Positions 1-12,074 of a stretch of 64,000 nt of DNA are shown here, piece after piece. The number at the start of each line of letters is the position of its first letter. Positions within the stretch are counted from its first letter, which is position 1. This DNA comes from Lyophyllum atratum (lineage: Eukaryota; Basidiomycota; Agaricomycetes; Agaricales; Lyophyllaceae), in NCBI GenBank assembly GCA_014905825.1, contig JACGCN010000051.1:124001-188000 (forward strand), read 5' to 3'. The translations under genes and the position numbers were made by a program. The notes under the pieces were generated by a model, which ran no database searches, was not told where the DNA came from, and saw nothing but the letters and a program-made list of their open reading frames with translations.

Positions 1-419
1 GAGTTGGAGGGCTAATACGTTCGTGCAGCAGCTCTGCCAAGTGGTGTCGCGCATACAGCGTAATGTAACTGTGTTTTCGATATATGCAGCTCTTTATCGA
101 CGAGCTGCAGCGATAAGTTTTGTACCAGATGCTTGCCATGTACACTATATAAATCCTTGATTAATAGGTGTTGATACCCTGTAAACCGGTTACGAACTAC
201 ATAGAATAAATCGTGTCTTCTGCGTCCTTTCCGGTGCTATCGAACCATCCTCAAGTAACAACATTTGGCAAAAGATTCGACCCCTTGAGTATGAGTTTCT
301 ATATTTAGCCTATCCACGTGACAGCCTACAACTGGTTTGACGTGCCAATTTGTCAGCGGGCTTGAACTGTCTTCTTGAGGGCCTCCATACGACCAACGTA
401 CTTACGACGGTAATCAACC
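1..419. other. 5' flanking intergenic sequence
   Basis: AT-leaning sequence upstream of the Bud13 gene. No open frame, RNA gene or repeat is visible. It presumably holds the promoter of the downstream gene, but no clear TATA box lies close to its ATG. Confidence 0.5.
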
Positions 420-1457
420 ATGTCCGGTCTCAAGTCGTATCTCGCCGAAAAATACATGTCTGGGCCGAAAGCAGACGCCATTCTTGCGAGAACAGCTCCT
501 CAAAAGAAGAAGAAACGCAAAGCCACGACATCGGTGCCCGTCGCCTCCTTACCAAATCTCCGGGACGACGATGGCGGCTGGGGTGCTGAGGAGAAGGAAG
601 AAATTGACGATTCCGCGGAAGCAATCGTTGCCAGTGACCGAGGCTTCAAGAAACGGAAGGTTGCCCCGACAGAACAAGGAGCAGGTTGGGCAGTCGTGCG
701 GGAAGGCATCAAGGAGGAAAGCCCCCCGCCTGCTGCTGATGAGCAGCCTGTAGTGGTGGAGGACCAAAAGCCCTTTGCTGGGGGTCTGATGACAGCCACG
801 CAGCTTCAGAAGACAATGTCGAAGAAGGATTTTACCCCAACTGTCACTGCGGAGGAGATTGCCCAGGCGCAGGAGACAATATACCGAGACGCCAGTGGGA
901 AGAAGATTGACACAAAGGCTGCGCGGGCTGAGGCAGCGCGTCTAAAACGAGAGCGGGAAGAGAAGGAGGCGCAGAAGATGGAATGGGGGAAGGGTCTGGT
1001 GCAACGGGAGGGGAAGGAGAAACAGAGACTGGAATTAGAGAAGCAGAAAGGGAGGAAATTTGCCCGCCACGCGGACGATGTGGACCTCAACGAAGACCTA
1101 AAGGCGAAGGAGCTGTGGAACGATCCCGCGGCAGCATTCTTAAGCGTCAGTCATTCATAGGGCTCTTATGATCTCGTTTTCTGATCACATAGCCCAACTA
1201 CATAGAAAAGGAAAGCCAAGGGTCCTCGGAAGCCTGAATACAATGGACCTCCACCACCGCCTAACCGCTTCGGAATCAAGCCTGGGTATAGATGGGATGG
1301 CGTCGGTTGGTACACGTTGACCAAGTTTCCTCTCTCTCGCTGACATCTCATCTTAATAGATCGGGGGACTGGGTTCGAGAAGAAACTGTTCCAGAGCAAG
1401 AACGAGCGGAAGCGGCAAGGATTGGAGAGTTACCAATGGAGGTCAGAAGATATGTAG
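420..1457 (+). CDS. BUD13: Pre-mRNA-splicing factor Bud13/Cwc26
   Basis: Subunit of the RES (pre-mRNA retention and splicing) complex, which acts on the activated spliceosome in the nucleus. Three exons are resolved: 420-1145, 1206-1305 and 1360-1457, with GT-AG introns of 60 and 54 nt, giving 307 aa. The N-terminus reads [18 protein letters not shown], which matches the family start almost exactly and fixes the ATG. The middle is charged and contains lysine-rich runs. The C-terminal signature spans exons 2 and 3: [20 protein letters not shown], then KPGYRWDGV, then [16 protein letters not shown], ending in a Trp-containing tail. All hallmark blocks are intact and the length is normal for a fungal Bud13. 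Only the first donor (GTCAGT) is somewhat unusual. Confidence 0.96.
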
Positions 1458-2355
1458 ATGCGAGTCAACGATTACCGCACCTTGGACCCTGTCCCTTACG
1501 AAGTCGTGTGCCGATGTTTCGTGAGTGACGGTGCATTTCACTCAAACGTTCCCTCACGAATGCATCTGTAGAGCTGGACTCTATGCCAGCACCTATGCTA
1601 AGTATGCTGTGCCATAGAGCACAAGCAACAGGCACACCTTCTCGAGCATGTCAAGTCCTCAGTTGGCACTCGCCGAGGCCCGCTGTATGCCGTTGTGCAT
1701 GCAAGACTATACCCCATTCCTGCATATATGTGTTCACACAGTGTCGGGATGGCATCTTGATGGCAACTCCTGCATTCGAAGTCGTAGCGTCTAGATGACA
1801 TGGCAGCATCAACATAGAATCTACTTCTACTTATATATTATGCAAGTTAAGTCTGTTGATGATCTCCAGCAAGGTCTCAACTGTCCCGCGCACAACCGCG
1901 CCGGAAAAAGATCTGTGCTTGGGATGTTTGTGCTAGACGCGGCGTCACGTATGCACCACATGGACGAACGCACGTTCGTCCCTTCCTTCCGCTCTCAATT
2001 TTTCCATCGTTTATCCACCAGACAGCCTCCTAATATTTCATGTTGGTTTTTCTAAGATGCGGCGGGATCATCTGTTACTGCGTGGAGTCGAGGCTAACCA
2101 ATATGTGATTCCACTCTCTTGCCTTACCCTCGTCAGTGCACAGCCACCATGCGCCTCTATTCCCAGTGCACAAACGTGCGATCCGACTTAATCCCCTCCG
2201 ACACCCCAGGCCCCACGGTGTCGTCCACAAACAAGTCTTGGCATGCATGCGCGCCCCTTCGATTATGTACACCCTCGATCGCAAAACTAGTAGTATAAAA
2301 AGTCGAAGCCATCTGGTTTTTTGATCCAGCTCTTGCTTTTGCACTCAATCGCGCG
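1458..2355. other. Intergenic region, no gene seen
   Basis: About 0.9 kb between Bud13 and the alkaline phosphatase. Open frames here are short and of low-complexity composition, with no recognisable domain. The last 65 bp include the TATA-like box of the downstream gene. Confidence 0.5.
2294..2301 (+). promoter_or_regulatory. TATA box of the alkaline phosphatase gene
   Basis: TATAAAAA lies 55 bp upstream of the ATG at 2356, a plausible spacing for a short fungal 5' leader. Confidence 0.5.
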
Positions 2356-5300
2356 ATGTGGAGACCTGCCATTGCCGCTGCTCTCGTGCTCGGCGCCAAC
2401 GTCGTTTCTGCCCAGACGTTCCAGCGCCTCGGGGGTTGCCCAAAGCTAGGATGCGTGTTCCCGCCTGACCAGACCGACTTCCTTGTGGGACAGCTGTTTG
2501 ATATCCGCCTCGAGGTGCACGCTCCTGTCAATGGCTCCGAAGCGGCACATAATGGTGTGCCGGACGAGAAGTTCACCTTCTGCATTCAAAGTGGTAAGGG
2601 CGCGTGCAAGGACGCGGCTCAATTCTTTGGGGTGAAGGAGCCGGCATTGGAGAAGTGGACGTTCTCGTACGTGGGTTTTGTAATCCTTGCTTGAACGTTA
2701 CGACTGAAGCCTTGGTGTTCGGCCTAGGTACTTTGAGGACCTATTTGCCAAGGATGCCAAAACCCCCACTGTGGTCAACGTCGCGTCGAAGGCCTACCGC
2801 GGAGTAAGCCAAATACATCTTGCTATCCCAAATTCTCTATAACTCATATTTCATGCTATAGCTCAAACTCACCACCGTCGGTTAACCCTCTCTAGTTGCG
2901 TTTACTCCCACTCATTTGTCATCTAGCCCGGAACCTACCAAGCCAAACTCTCATACTTCCAGGGCAGCCAGACCGTCGCCAGCTGGGTCGTCCGTGAACC
3001 TGCCAAAACGCGCCAAGCCAAGAATGTGCTCTTCTTCATCGGCGATGGTCAGTGGAACCCTTCATTAGTCGACACGATATGTCGCTCAGAACGCGTTCCT
3101 TGCAGGCATGACCCAGGCTATGATTACTGCTGCCCGACTGATTGCTCACAAGTCTATCAACGGTCGCTACCAGACGCTCATGCAGATGGACCAGATGGAC
3201 TACCTTGGACAGTGCGTTCCCTTCCAACTCTTTCCTACCCCCAGGAGTGCCCAAACGATTGCTTTCCAACAGCCAAATGACTCACTCACTCGATTCTTTC
3301 ATCACCGACTCTGCTAACTCCGCCACCGCGCTCTACACGGGCAAGAAAGCCTCTGTTAGCGCGCTGAATGTCTATGCTGACAGTGTAAGTGCATTGCCCC
3401 TTATTCATGGTATGGTCATTCATCATGTAACAGTCACCCAACTCCTTCGACGATGCAAAAATCGAGACCATTGCTCAAATGTTCCGTCGTGTCGTCGGTG
3501 GGCCCATTGGCATGGTTTCCACCGCTGTCATCGCGGACGCGACACCTGGTATGCCTCATATTCTCCTCTCACTGGATGTTGCAAAAGCTGACACGTCTGC
3601 TCATTAGCCGCGCTCTGTGCACATACCCGTGACCGTGCGTCTTATAAAGCTTATCCTCAGTTCCATATATAACAATCGGCGCTATAGGCGGCAGGGCCCC
3701 CCAGATCATCCAAGAGTACCTCGACAACGCGGTCTCTGTCAATGGTACGATCAACTGGCCCACCGGCTGCGATGGCCCCGACGTTGTCTTTGGGTAAGCA
3801 CTTCCCATGTCTTTTGGTCAAGGCGACGACCCTAAGACACGGTTTAGAGGTGGTGCGGAGAACTTCATCGCAGGCAAATCGTCACCCAATGGCACCGATT
3901 ACTACAAGGCGTTCCAGGCCAAGGGTTACAATGTCGTGTATAACAACACGCAGCTGCAGGAAGTTGGGAATGACAAGAAGCTGTTGGGCATCTTCTCTAG
4001 TACGTCTCTCCATTGCTAGCTCTTGTTGAATTACGCTGACGAGGAGTGTGCATAGTATCGAACATGTACGTGTACTCCGAGAACATTCAATACCGCGTGA
4101 TACTAAACCCCGTGTGATGCTAGGGCTAAATGGGTTGACCGCCACGTCTTCCCTCAGAATCTACGGAACCTGAAGAACTCGCCAACCGGTGATGGCACGG
4201 ACGCCGTTGACCAGCCCGGACTTAAGGAGATGACGATCAAAGCTATCGATGTCCTTCAAGAACGCCAGAAGAAGAAGAACACCGGGTGGTTCATGATGTC
4301 AGAGGCTGCGAGTATTGACAAGGTGCGCGCTCACTGGTTTAAGCTGAGTTTGCAACTGAAGCTGTGGCAGATGATGCACGTGCTGGACTATGACCGTGCA
4401 CTTGGTGAATTGCTCGAGCTTGACGATACGATCCGCGCATCTATTGCACGTGAGTTGCGCTATGGTATGCGTAGGGGCTGAGATTGAGTATAAGTTCCTA
4501 GACTTGAAGAAGATCGGCGAGTTGGAGAACACTTTAATCGTCGTCACTGCGGACCACGGACATGGATTCGTACGTACTCCGCTCCCCTTCTTCTGAGACG
4601 AGAACTCAAAGAGTTCGAATATCAGGACGTCTTTGGTGGTGCCGACACCAAATACCTCGCAGCCCAGACCGATGCACGCAAGAAGCGTAATGCTAGTACG
4701 TGTACTGGACTGTGCCCTTTTCTTGTGCAGCCCCTGACGAGGACCCTCCTTAGTCGGTGTGTACCAGAGTTCCGGCCTCAGCGGGTACACCGTCGCGGAA
4801 GGGTCCTACCCTAATAACGAGACGGTTGTATTTGGCACCGAAGGCCCCAACTTCCCCGTCCAGTGGAACCCCCGTTATACATATGCAGGTGGGATGGGCG
4901 CGTCCCCAGACCAGTGCGTTTGTTTCGCAGGCCTTTATGAGTTATAATTCTAATCCTTTATCTAGTCGTGAGGACTATGCAATCAACGCTGGTGGCCCCC
5001 GTCTGCCTGCTACTGCAGCTACGGCTGGGGACAACCAGGTGAACCCTGCTGATAAGCCTAACGGTCAGTGCGTTTTAACGGGTTTGAGTGATTGCTAAAT
5101 TTGGATTAGGATTCATCGTGAATGGCACTCTCCCTGTTGACGAGGGCCAGGGTGTGCACTCCCTAACTGGTGCGTTATACACGTCAAGCGGTGTTGTGCA
5201 GATACTGAAGGTGTTTACAGATGTCTCTGTCTTTGCAAATGGACCAGGTGCTTCAGCCTTCCGTGGCGTCTGTAAGTACCCCCCATACATACAGCGTGAG

Positions 5301-5390
5301 CAGGCCTGATGAATGGTTTTAGACAACAACATTGATATTTTCTTCAAAATCGCCGACGCGCTGGCGTTGGGCTCCCCGAGCAAGCATTGA
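2356..5390 (+). CDS. Secreted alkaline phosphatase (PhoA/ALP superfamily)
   Basis: Phosphate-monoester hydrolase with a metal-dependent serine nucleophile. It starts with a clear signal peptide (MWRPAIAAALVLGANVVSAQ), so it is secreted or vacuolar. At least ten short introns interrupt it. In order, spliced exons give FFIGDG (metal-binding Asp), MTQAMITAARL, then the active-site block FITDSANSATALYTGKK with the nucleophilic Ser directly after Asp, and later VTADHGHGF (Asp/His metal ligands). The last exon ends DALALGSPSKH and stops at 5388-5390. The position two after the nucleophile is Asn, where the general family pattern prefers a small residue; I cannot tell from this window how common that is in fungal members. 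First splice checked: TTCTC|gtacg...cctag|GTACTTTGAG. Other exon edges are inferred. The family assignment is firm; the substrate is not known. Confidence 0.9.
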
Positions 5391-5632
5391 ATACGGTAGT
5401 GTAATAGTCAGTAATAACAATGAATTATCTCTCTGGGAACAATGTGTGGCCATGAGGACAAGGGGGTGGCCAAGAGAGTGACAATGAACGCGTCGCATTG
5501 TCGTGTGATGCAAACAGAGGACAACAACGCAACAACGCGTGCTTGCAGTTCTGATCAGCAGCCAACATCCACGAGACATCCCCGCATCCACGAGTCAGCC
5601 ACGATTTTCTGTTACTCGACTGCAGACGGTAC
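5391..5632. other. Short intergenic gap
   Basis: 242 bp between the alkaline phosphatase stop and the SUN-protein ATG. It must serve as terminator for one and promoter for the other. No TATA box or other motif stands out. Confidence 0.4.
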
Positions 5633-8600
5633 ATGTCATTTTCGGGCACACCTCTCGGCCAAGGCAGGCGTCTCGATCACAGCACTTTTCTCAACAAACC
5701 TCCGTCCAACGGGCCAAGAGCCACCAGTCCACACATCCTACCACCCACATCCTATTCATACGGGTAATTATCTGCACCTTACACTCTGAACCTCACCTCT
5801 GACCTTGCTCCAGCGCACCCGTCTCTCCCTCACGCTCACCCGCGAAACCCACGTCGCCCCAGCGCGAACGCAACCTACACCCAACAAACGACGACGACGA
5901 CGATTCCGCGCTCGCACGCTTCGCCCGCCTCAAACAACGCGAACAGGCGTCTCTCGCAAGCAGACCCGGTGGTCCGAAGGTAACAACCGAGCCCCCCAAA
6001 CCCGACAAGTGGAGTGTCAAGGATACCTCCGTCCTCATCGCCAACGCGTTCACACAAGCAGCCGATATGAACAACCCAAACAATTCCTGGGCCTCTGGCT
6101 CGAGCCGCTCCATGGTCGTGCCAAGAAGCACCTCCGTCGGTTTTGAGGAAGCCGCGCACGACCACGCAAAGAAGCGTCTGCCCGCGCCGAACCGACCCGG
6201 CGCACGAGGGCCGCCGCCCTCAGCGCGCACCAAGCCGCTCTCAAAGGCTGGTTCTTTGAGACACGTTCCTGACTCTGAGGGAGAGGAGGATCGGCCCGTC
6301 AATGGCCGCGGGAAAAGCCCGTTCGAGGCCATGGTGGACTCGGCCAAGCGGGTCGCAGCCACCGCGAGTTTCTATCTACAGCAGAAGGCGACGGAACCTG
6401 GTGAACCGTCAAAGGACAAGGACTCGAGCTACGACTACGAGGCAGAGGAGAGAGAATTCCAGAGCACTTCTGCGCGACGCCCCAATGGTGCGACCCATAA
6501 GCGGAACCGCATGTCAACTGACAAAAAGGCGTATAAGCCTTCACAGTCGGATGAGGAGAGCTCAGACGAAGATTATGAGGAAGACGGAAAGACGAAGAGG
6601 AGAAAGAAGAAAAAGAAGAAGGAAGCTGTAGGAGGGCCGTTGACTACGCTTCCGGTGCTCTCTGCAGACAAGCGTAAAAAAAGAAGGGCGAGAGGTAGTA
6701 AGGGAAATCTGGGAGAAGTTGAGGAGGAAGAGGAAAGTGGAAGCGACGACCAAAGCATCGAACGAGTAAATCTCTTCTTGCATTTCCTATTACTGGTTCT
6801 TACTTTTGTCCAATTTGCAGCAATCTGCGCAACGTGCATCAATAACGCGAAATTCAGTACCTCCACAACGGCCACCCTCCGTGCCTCGAGGGTCTGTACC
6901 GCGCGATTTCCCTAGCTACGATGAACCCGACACCTCAATAGACCAAGAACAAGGCCTCGTCTCTATCCCCGAAGTTGAGGAGGAAGAACTTCATGACGCC
7001 CGTAACGACCAACGCCAACGACGCTCAGTCTCCCGCCAACCCTCCTCCCCGTCTCGCATCGGCGGCCCCCTTGGGCACCTCGTCAACTTCACCGCCCGAA
7101 CATTCGCAAGAGGCGGTAAGCTCATCATGACCATCCTCGCCAGCCTCCTCTACTTCCTCGGCCAGCTCCTCGGCACCATCATCGACATTGTCGTCATCCG
7201 ACCCACGCGCTGGGCCTCCAAAGCCGGCGGCGTCGCACCTCTCATGAAGTACATCGTCCTGGGCCTCCTTATCTCCGCGATGTACATCCTACGCGACCCA
7301 ATCATCCAGTACCTCCCAAGAATCGGCCACACACCCGTGTATCGTGCGCCGGAGGTCCCTGCTGCCAATATCGCGGACCTCGCAGCGCGGCTGCAGCGGG
7401 TCGAGAATGCCCTGTCGGGGCTGTCGCTGGATGCGGAGAGAGGGCGGCTGAAGGCGGAAAATGAGGTGAAGGCGCAGCTGGATCTTATAGGGCGGCTGGG
7501 GCTGTTGGAGAATAAGGTGGTCGCGGAGAACCGGAGAGCTGCAGAGGCGGAGATGCAGGGGAGGAATGCGGCGAGGGAAGGATTAGGTGTGGTTAAGCAG
7601 GAGGTGGAGGCGCTGCATGCACAATTACAGGCAGCGCAACAGCAGCAGCCAAGCAGAAGTGATACAACTGCGAGCGACGAGGAGGCACGGGCGAAGCTGA
7701 GGGCGCTGGAGGAGCGGGTTGGAACTGTGGAGGGTGGGGTCAAGGAAGCGCTGGACCTCGGGAAGAAGGCCGTTTCTGGCAGCGTCAACACTGTATCCGG
7801 CGCTGCGTGGTGGAACAAGCTTGCGTCAGGGGGCTCATCCAAGTCTGGGCTGACGATCAAGTCCTCGGACGGACAGGACGTCACGGCGCTCATTGCACTC
7901 CTCGTCGACGCCGCCATGTCTACATACAGCAAGGACATGCTTGCTCGCCCCGATTTCGCAATCCACTCCGGCGGAGCCCGCGTCATCCCGTCGCTCACGA
8001 GCCCAACGTTAGAGGCGCGTCCTGAGAGCCTGCGGGGCCAGCTGCTGGGCCTTGTCACCGGCAACGGCTACGCGATCGGCAACCCCCCTGTCATGGCGCT
8101 GCACCATGATAATCATGTGGGGCGCTGCTGGCCGTTCCCCGGGCAGACGGGACAGCTGGGTGTTGTGCTGGTGGCACCGACGTACATCACGGATATCACG
8201 ATCGACCATGTGGCGAAGGAGGTGGCGTATGATATGCGCACTGCGCCGAGGGAGATGGAGGTGTGGGGGATGGTGGAGGGGATGGATAATGTGGAGAAGG
8301 TGAAGGAGTGGATGGCGGAGAGGAGTGTGAGGAGAGAGGAGGCGAGGGAGAGAGGGGAGGAGGTGGAGGAGGAGCCGGAGTACCCCAAGACGCTACCGCG
8401 GGCTCCACAATATATGCGCATTGCGAGGTTCACGTATGATATACATGCGCCGCGGCATGTGCAGACGTTCCCTGTGGACGCCGAGGTGCGAGCACTAGGG
8501 GTGGACTTTGGGATTGTGGTGTTGATGGTGAAGAGCAACTGGGGCATGGACGAGTATACATGCTTGTACCGCCTGCGGGTACACGGGCAACGGATGGAGG

Positions 8601-8665
8601 GACCCCGTTGCCATATCCGGAGGAAGTGGTGTAGGAGGAGCGGTGGCTGTTGCACTCACTCATGA
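5633..8665 (+). CDS. SUN-domain nuclear envelope protein (Sad1/UNC-84 family)
   Basis: Inner-nuclear-membrane half of a LINC bridge, linking chromatin or spindle pole bodies to cytoplasmic KASH partners. Three exons: 5633-5763, 5814-6765 and 6821-8665 (introns 50 and 55 nt), giving 975 aa. The start MSFSGTPLGQGRRLDHS is chosen because the frame splices cleanly into the long second exon. Residues 44-450 are disordered, acidic and basic (nucleoplasmic). Two hydrophobic segments follow at about 461-488 and 503-520, then a coiled coil at about 545-675 and the SUN domain at about 720-950. Recognisable SUN blocks are PDFAIHSGGARVIPSLTS, the Cys-containing GRCWPFPGQTGQLGV and LAPTYITDITIDHV-like strands. 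The last 25 codons after YRLRVHG look atypical: a +1 shifted frame reads TPLPYPEEVV and stops. A one-base discrepancy near 8600 is therefore possible. Confidence 0.92.
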
Positions 8666-8933
8666 TCATGACTTCTTTTATTCTGTCCAATTATTGTTTT
8701 CCTTCCCTCTTTCCGTTATGTGCGTCCTTTAGGACTCCAACACGCTCTCTTCATTTCATTTGTTACGGGTACATATATCTCGGGATATCTCGCTCTTTAT
8801 GTCTCTTCTGTCTCTCTCTCATCCTCCACCTGTGCTGCTCCGCTCGTTTGTTTTCCGCTCGTTACTACACTATTGTTCCACTCTAGAGAAATGTAAACCT
8901 AAACTGAAACTCCTTCGGATGTCGTGCACGACA
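8666..8933. other. Convergent 3' intergenic region
   Basis: 268 bp pyrimidine-rich sequence between the tail-to-tail SUN gene and the left iminopeptidase copy. It presumably carries both 3' UTRs. No gene is seen. Confidence 0.4.
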
Positions 8934-10817
8934 CTAAGCAGAGCGGTTCACGGCCTCGTTCGTCGCCTGTAAGGGATCGTATCAATATCATCACGACTCC
9001 ACCATACAATGAACTCACTTGGATGAGAAGGCTTGTCATTTCTCGCTGGAAGGCAGAATGGCCCGCACCAGGTACAATATGCAGTGTTGCGGAGGGAAGT
9101 GCGCTGCGTAACTCTTGCGCAGTCGTGAACTTCGTCGCAAAGTCCTTTATGAGTAGAGATATATCAGAGTCATGTACATTTTCTTACAGGGAATAAGAGA
9201 TCATCTTGTCCATGAATAATGGTTGTCGGGATGCCGCGACTTTCGGACAAAAATGTTAGCAATGGCTAGATGGAATATATAAATCGACTGACATCCTATC
9301 GATATTATCTTGATCCAGGAGTTGTCCCTCTCCCAATGTGGACGCTACCTAGGGTCCGAATCATCAAGTTGTAAGTAAAGAACTGTCGGTGTTAGCAAAT
9401 CATGGTTCGTACCACGCCCGTCGGAGTCACGAGGTAATGGGACATGATCGCCGCGTACCGACATGTGCAGGTTGGGGGCCAGTATTGGTTGCAGACGCAG
9501 CCAGCACATGCTGCGCGAGTGATCTTTTCAGCTACCTCGCTTCAAGCACCGGCCAGGGGTCAATTATTTGTGAAGAACAAGAGGTAAAAGTCAGTTACAC
9601 CCATTGTATCCACGCTTCAGTGTATTTCTCCTCTTCGGCGATATTCCGGTCGCGGAAAATACGATAGTATGCATTTATCAGCCTGAGATCGCTGCGATCG
9701 TCCGCATCGACGGGGGCAATGAAGGCAGCCCTTGAAGAGGGTTTCGATAGGATCTGATAAACTCCTGGCCATATCATCGCATACGGATACACGTACCATT
9801 GTTCGGGAAATGATGATTGAGCATGACCGTTCGGCAAATATCTAAAGAAATCAAGCTCGCTGATATAAATGTTTGAGTGAATGGCTGAGACGCGCGAGGA
9901 TATAAAGCAGAACACACACCTGCTTCTACCTAAGAAAATTCCCCTATTGACAATTTGATTTATGAGGAGAATTAGTAGGATGGTTTTGAATGCCCCCTGA
10001 CCTGAGTACCAGACTGTTCACATTGCCGGGGTGCGCCTGCATCGGGACGACCGCGTCAATCATCGAGCTTCACCATTCTTGAGGGTAACAAAAATACAAG
10101 TACCTGGGCATACGCCAAGGCGAGAGTAGATCCCTGAAGTGCCTATCAGTGCTGTTTTGCACATGAGTGAAGACGAAGTTAACCGACCCAGCCTCCCCCA
10201 AAGATGTGCCATGGCTTATCTATTCCAACAAATATCGTCCTGATCATTTCCATGTCATTGATGAGATCCATGAGCGTGTTGTCCTTAGTAAGGTCGTTTG
10301 TGATAGCAGAATTTCTACAATTCTATCGCGGTCAGCGAGGTCTAAAGGGAGGGAAATGGAAGATCAGAACACTGTGGATCTTCCTGCACCTCGTTGATCG
10401 AATAAGATGATCTAGAAAGAGTCGGGGGGTCGTGATATAACTATGCATAGTATCGCGAGATTTTATTACCATGTATTTCGCGGGGTCAAAAAAGCGGCGA
10501 TCTTCGGGAGTCGTCCCCAGACCTGGACCTCCTAAAATAGTAGATAGGCGTTACATTTGAGATGCTGGGAGGATGTCAAGGTTATACCATGGAGGAAGAC
10601 CACTATGGAAAGATCAGACGGATATACTTGCGAAAGCCTAGCAATGGTCGCACCTGGGGATCCATTCTTGTTTCCGGACAATTCAAAGCTATCAAATAGA
10701 TTCAGCTTGATAGCGTTTGCGGCTAGAGAATTCTACTCACTAAAGGGTATGAACCTCAGAAACTCTGAGACTTCCGAAGCAGTATGGCTCGATCGCAGGG
10801 AACAGCATGTCGCTCAT
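8934..10817 (-). CDS. Proline iminopeptidase paralogue lacking the nucleophilic serine
   Basis: Alpha/beta-hydrolase of the prolyl aminopeptidase (S33) type. I could follow one continuous protein of about 340 aa through roughly a dozen short introns. The start is MSDMLFPAIEPYCFGSLRVS, then HGGPGLGT (oxyanion region), DQRGAGRST, FGGGWGSTLALAYAQ, LVLRGIF, IPTTIIHGQDDLLFP (acid Asp), and HIVPGAGHSAF (catalytic His), ending ATNEAVNRSA. The nucleophile elbow should be GGSWG, as in the neighbouring copy, but here reads GGGWG (codon GGC near 10195). The reading frame, splice sites and the other two triad residues are all kept, so this is not a simple decayed pseudogene. It more likely encodes an inactive or repurposed paralogue. 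It lies in tandem with the intact copy at 12968-15039. The segment after the FPEQW block (about 9450-9610) is the most divergent and its exon choice is least sure. Confidence 0.8.
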
Positions 10818-12074
10818 GAATGAATAACGTTTTGCAAAATGTAACTCAAGAGAAGATGGGAATAGATGGGAGGATCGATGAAGATAGCAAAGACTTTAAA
10901 AGGGGCCAAGAATAGCGTCACAGCGTGGCCCCAGCATGGCCTCGCAAAATCCGAGCCAAAAGGTGCGCATCTACACTTATCGACCATTTTCATCTTGGGT
11001 AGCGATCTTAATCTTCGGCGGCAATCCTCTCCAGTAAGATGAGGATGATTTCAAGTTCAGAAGTCTCTGGGATCACTGGCTCTAGATCTGAGTCACGGGT
11101 TCTGTGTGCACTAGTGTCTTGACCAGACGGCGCCTGCCAGACTTCGTGAGCATCGACCAGTGTGGCAGACAAGATAAAGATATGTACAAGAGAAATGACA
11201 TCCCACCCTCAGGCCAGCAAGTTACATGAGGAGTCCACGGATTCCGATGCAAAAGCCACGGACTGAGGCCACGTACAGAAGGGCCATAAGGAGCCGGAAA
11301 TGTCGAGGTAGCGGTTTCCCAGAACTTGGCTAAGAGGCTCGGCCGAAGACCAGTGAACTTCAAGGCGATGATTCCAGACGGGCTGACGTCGTGATGCCGA
11401 ATGATGCTGGAATTCTGAAGATGTGTGGATCATGGATGAGTAGTGGGTACTTAGGAAGGAGGCAGTCCTGCTGGCAGCAATTAGTAGTATATGACGCAGG
11501 TTTCGCGCTCTAGTGGATATTGTGTGTCTTGTCCGGGTAGCATTACATTAGTCAATTGGGGTAGCAGCGGTAGAGCTAGGAACCCCGAAGAAATCCTCGG
11601 TAAGTAGTATTGCATGTTGTGGACAAGTTGTGGAAGTGTGGCACGGGAAAGTGAAAGAATATGCGGCGAGTCGATCGCTCCAGAAATCGTCAGCATGGCA
11701 GGGTCCTCGATGATCGATGAAGAGTCGCCGGGCCTTCTGCTGGAAGAGGGACGTGACACCCAGGGTATTATAGTAGTTGGTTCGCGTCAAGAAGGCTTGA
11801 CACGTTCTCTGACATGCAGGGCGTGGTAATGATCAACCCTTTCGCATAAGAGGCATAGACTTGGGGCTGCTTGGGATGCAGACCTTCGCGGGCGTATTAT
11901 CCCGTTGCTCGCTCCTCCGCATCCGATAGATACGGGTAGGTGAGTAGCTTTTCGGTAAATTTCGAAGGGGTGGATCATGGCGCTATGAAAGCGTGAGCGC
12001 TTGAGCAACAAGGTTGGGAATTTCTTGGAGTTTTCGGCTCAGAGACTCAAATACGATCGGTCGATCAGGGGTTA
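10818..12074. other. Inter-paralogue region with unassigned coding-like fragments
   Basis: No complete gene model could be built. On the minus strand a frame ending near 11024 is open for about 60 codons with natural-looking composition (SATLVDAHEVWQAPSGQ and LEIILILLERIAAED are parts of it). Further fragments occur at about 11550-11790 (ARRLFIDHRGPCHADDFW) and 11985-12060. They do not join into a protein I recognise and may be a decayed gene. Nothing else is seen. Confidence 0.3.

Noticed and set aside
7150..8064. 304-codon minus-strand frame
   Set aside because: It is antisense to the coiled-coil and SUN exons, which carry clear family motifs. Its Ser/Ala/Arg-rich composition is that of a codon shadow.
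8934..10817. Left iminopeptidase copy as a frame-shifted pseudogene
   Set aside because: An apparent shift after DQRGAGRST disappears when a 57-nt intron (donor gttctg) is used. The remaining exons join in frame, so only the missing nucleophile is abnormal.
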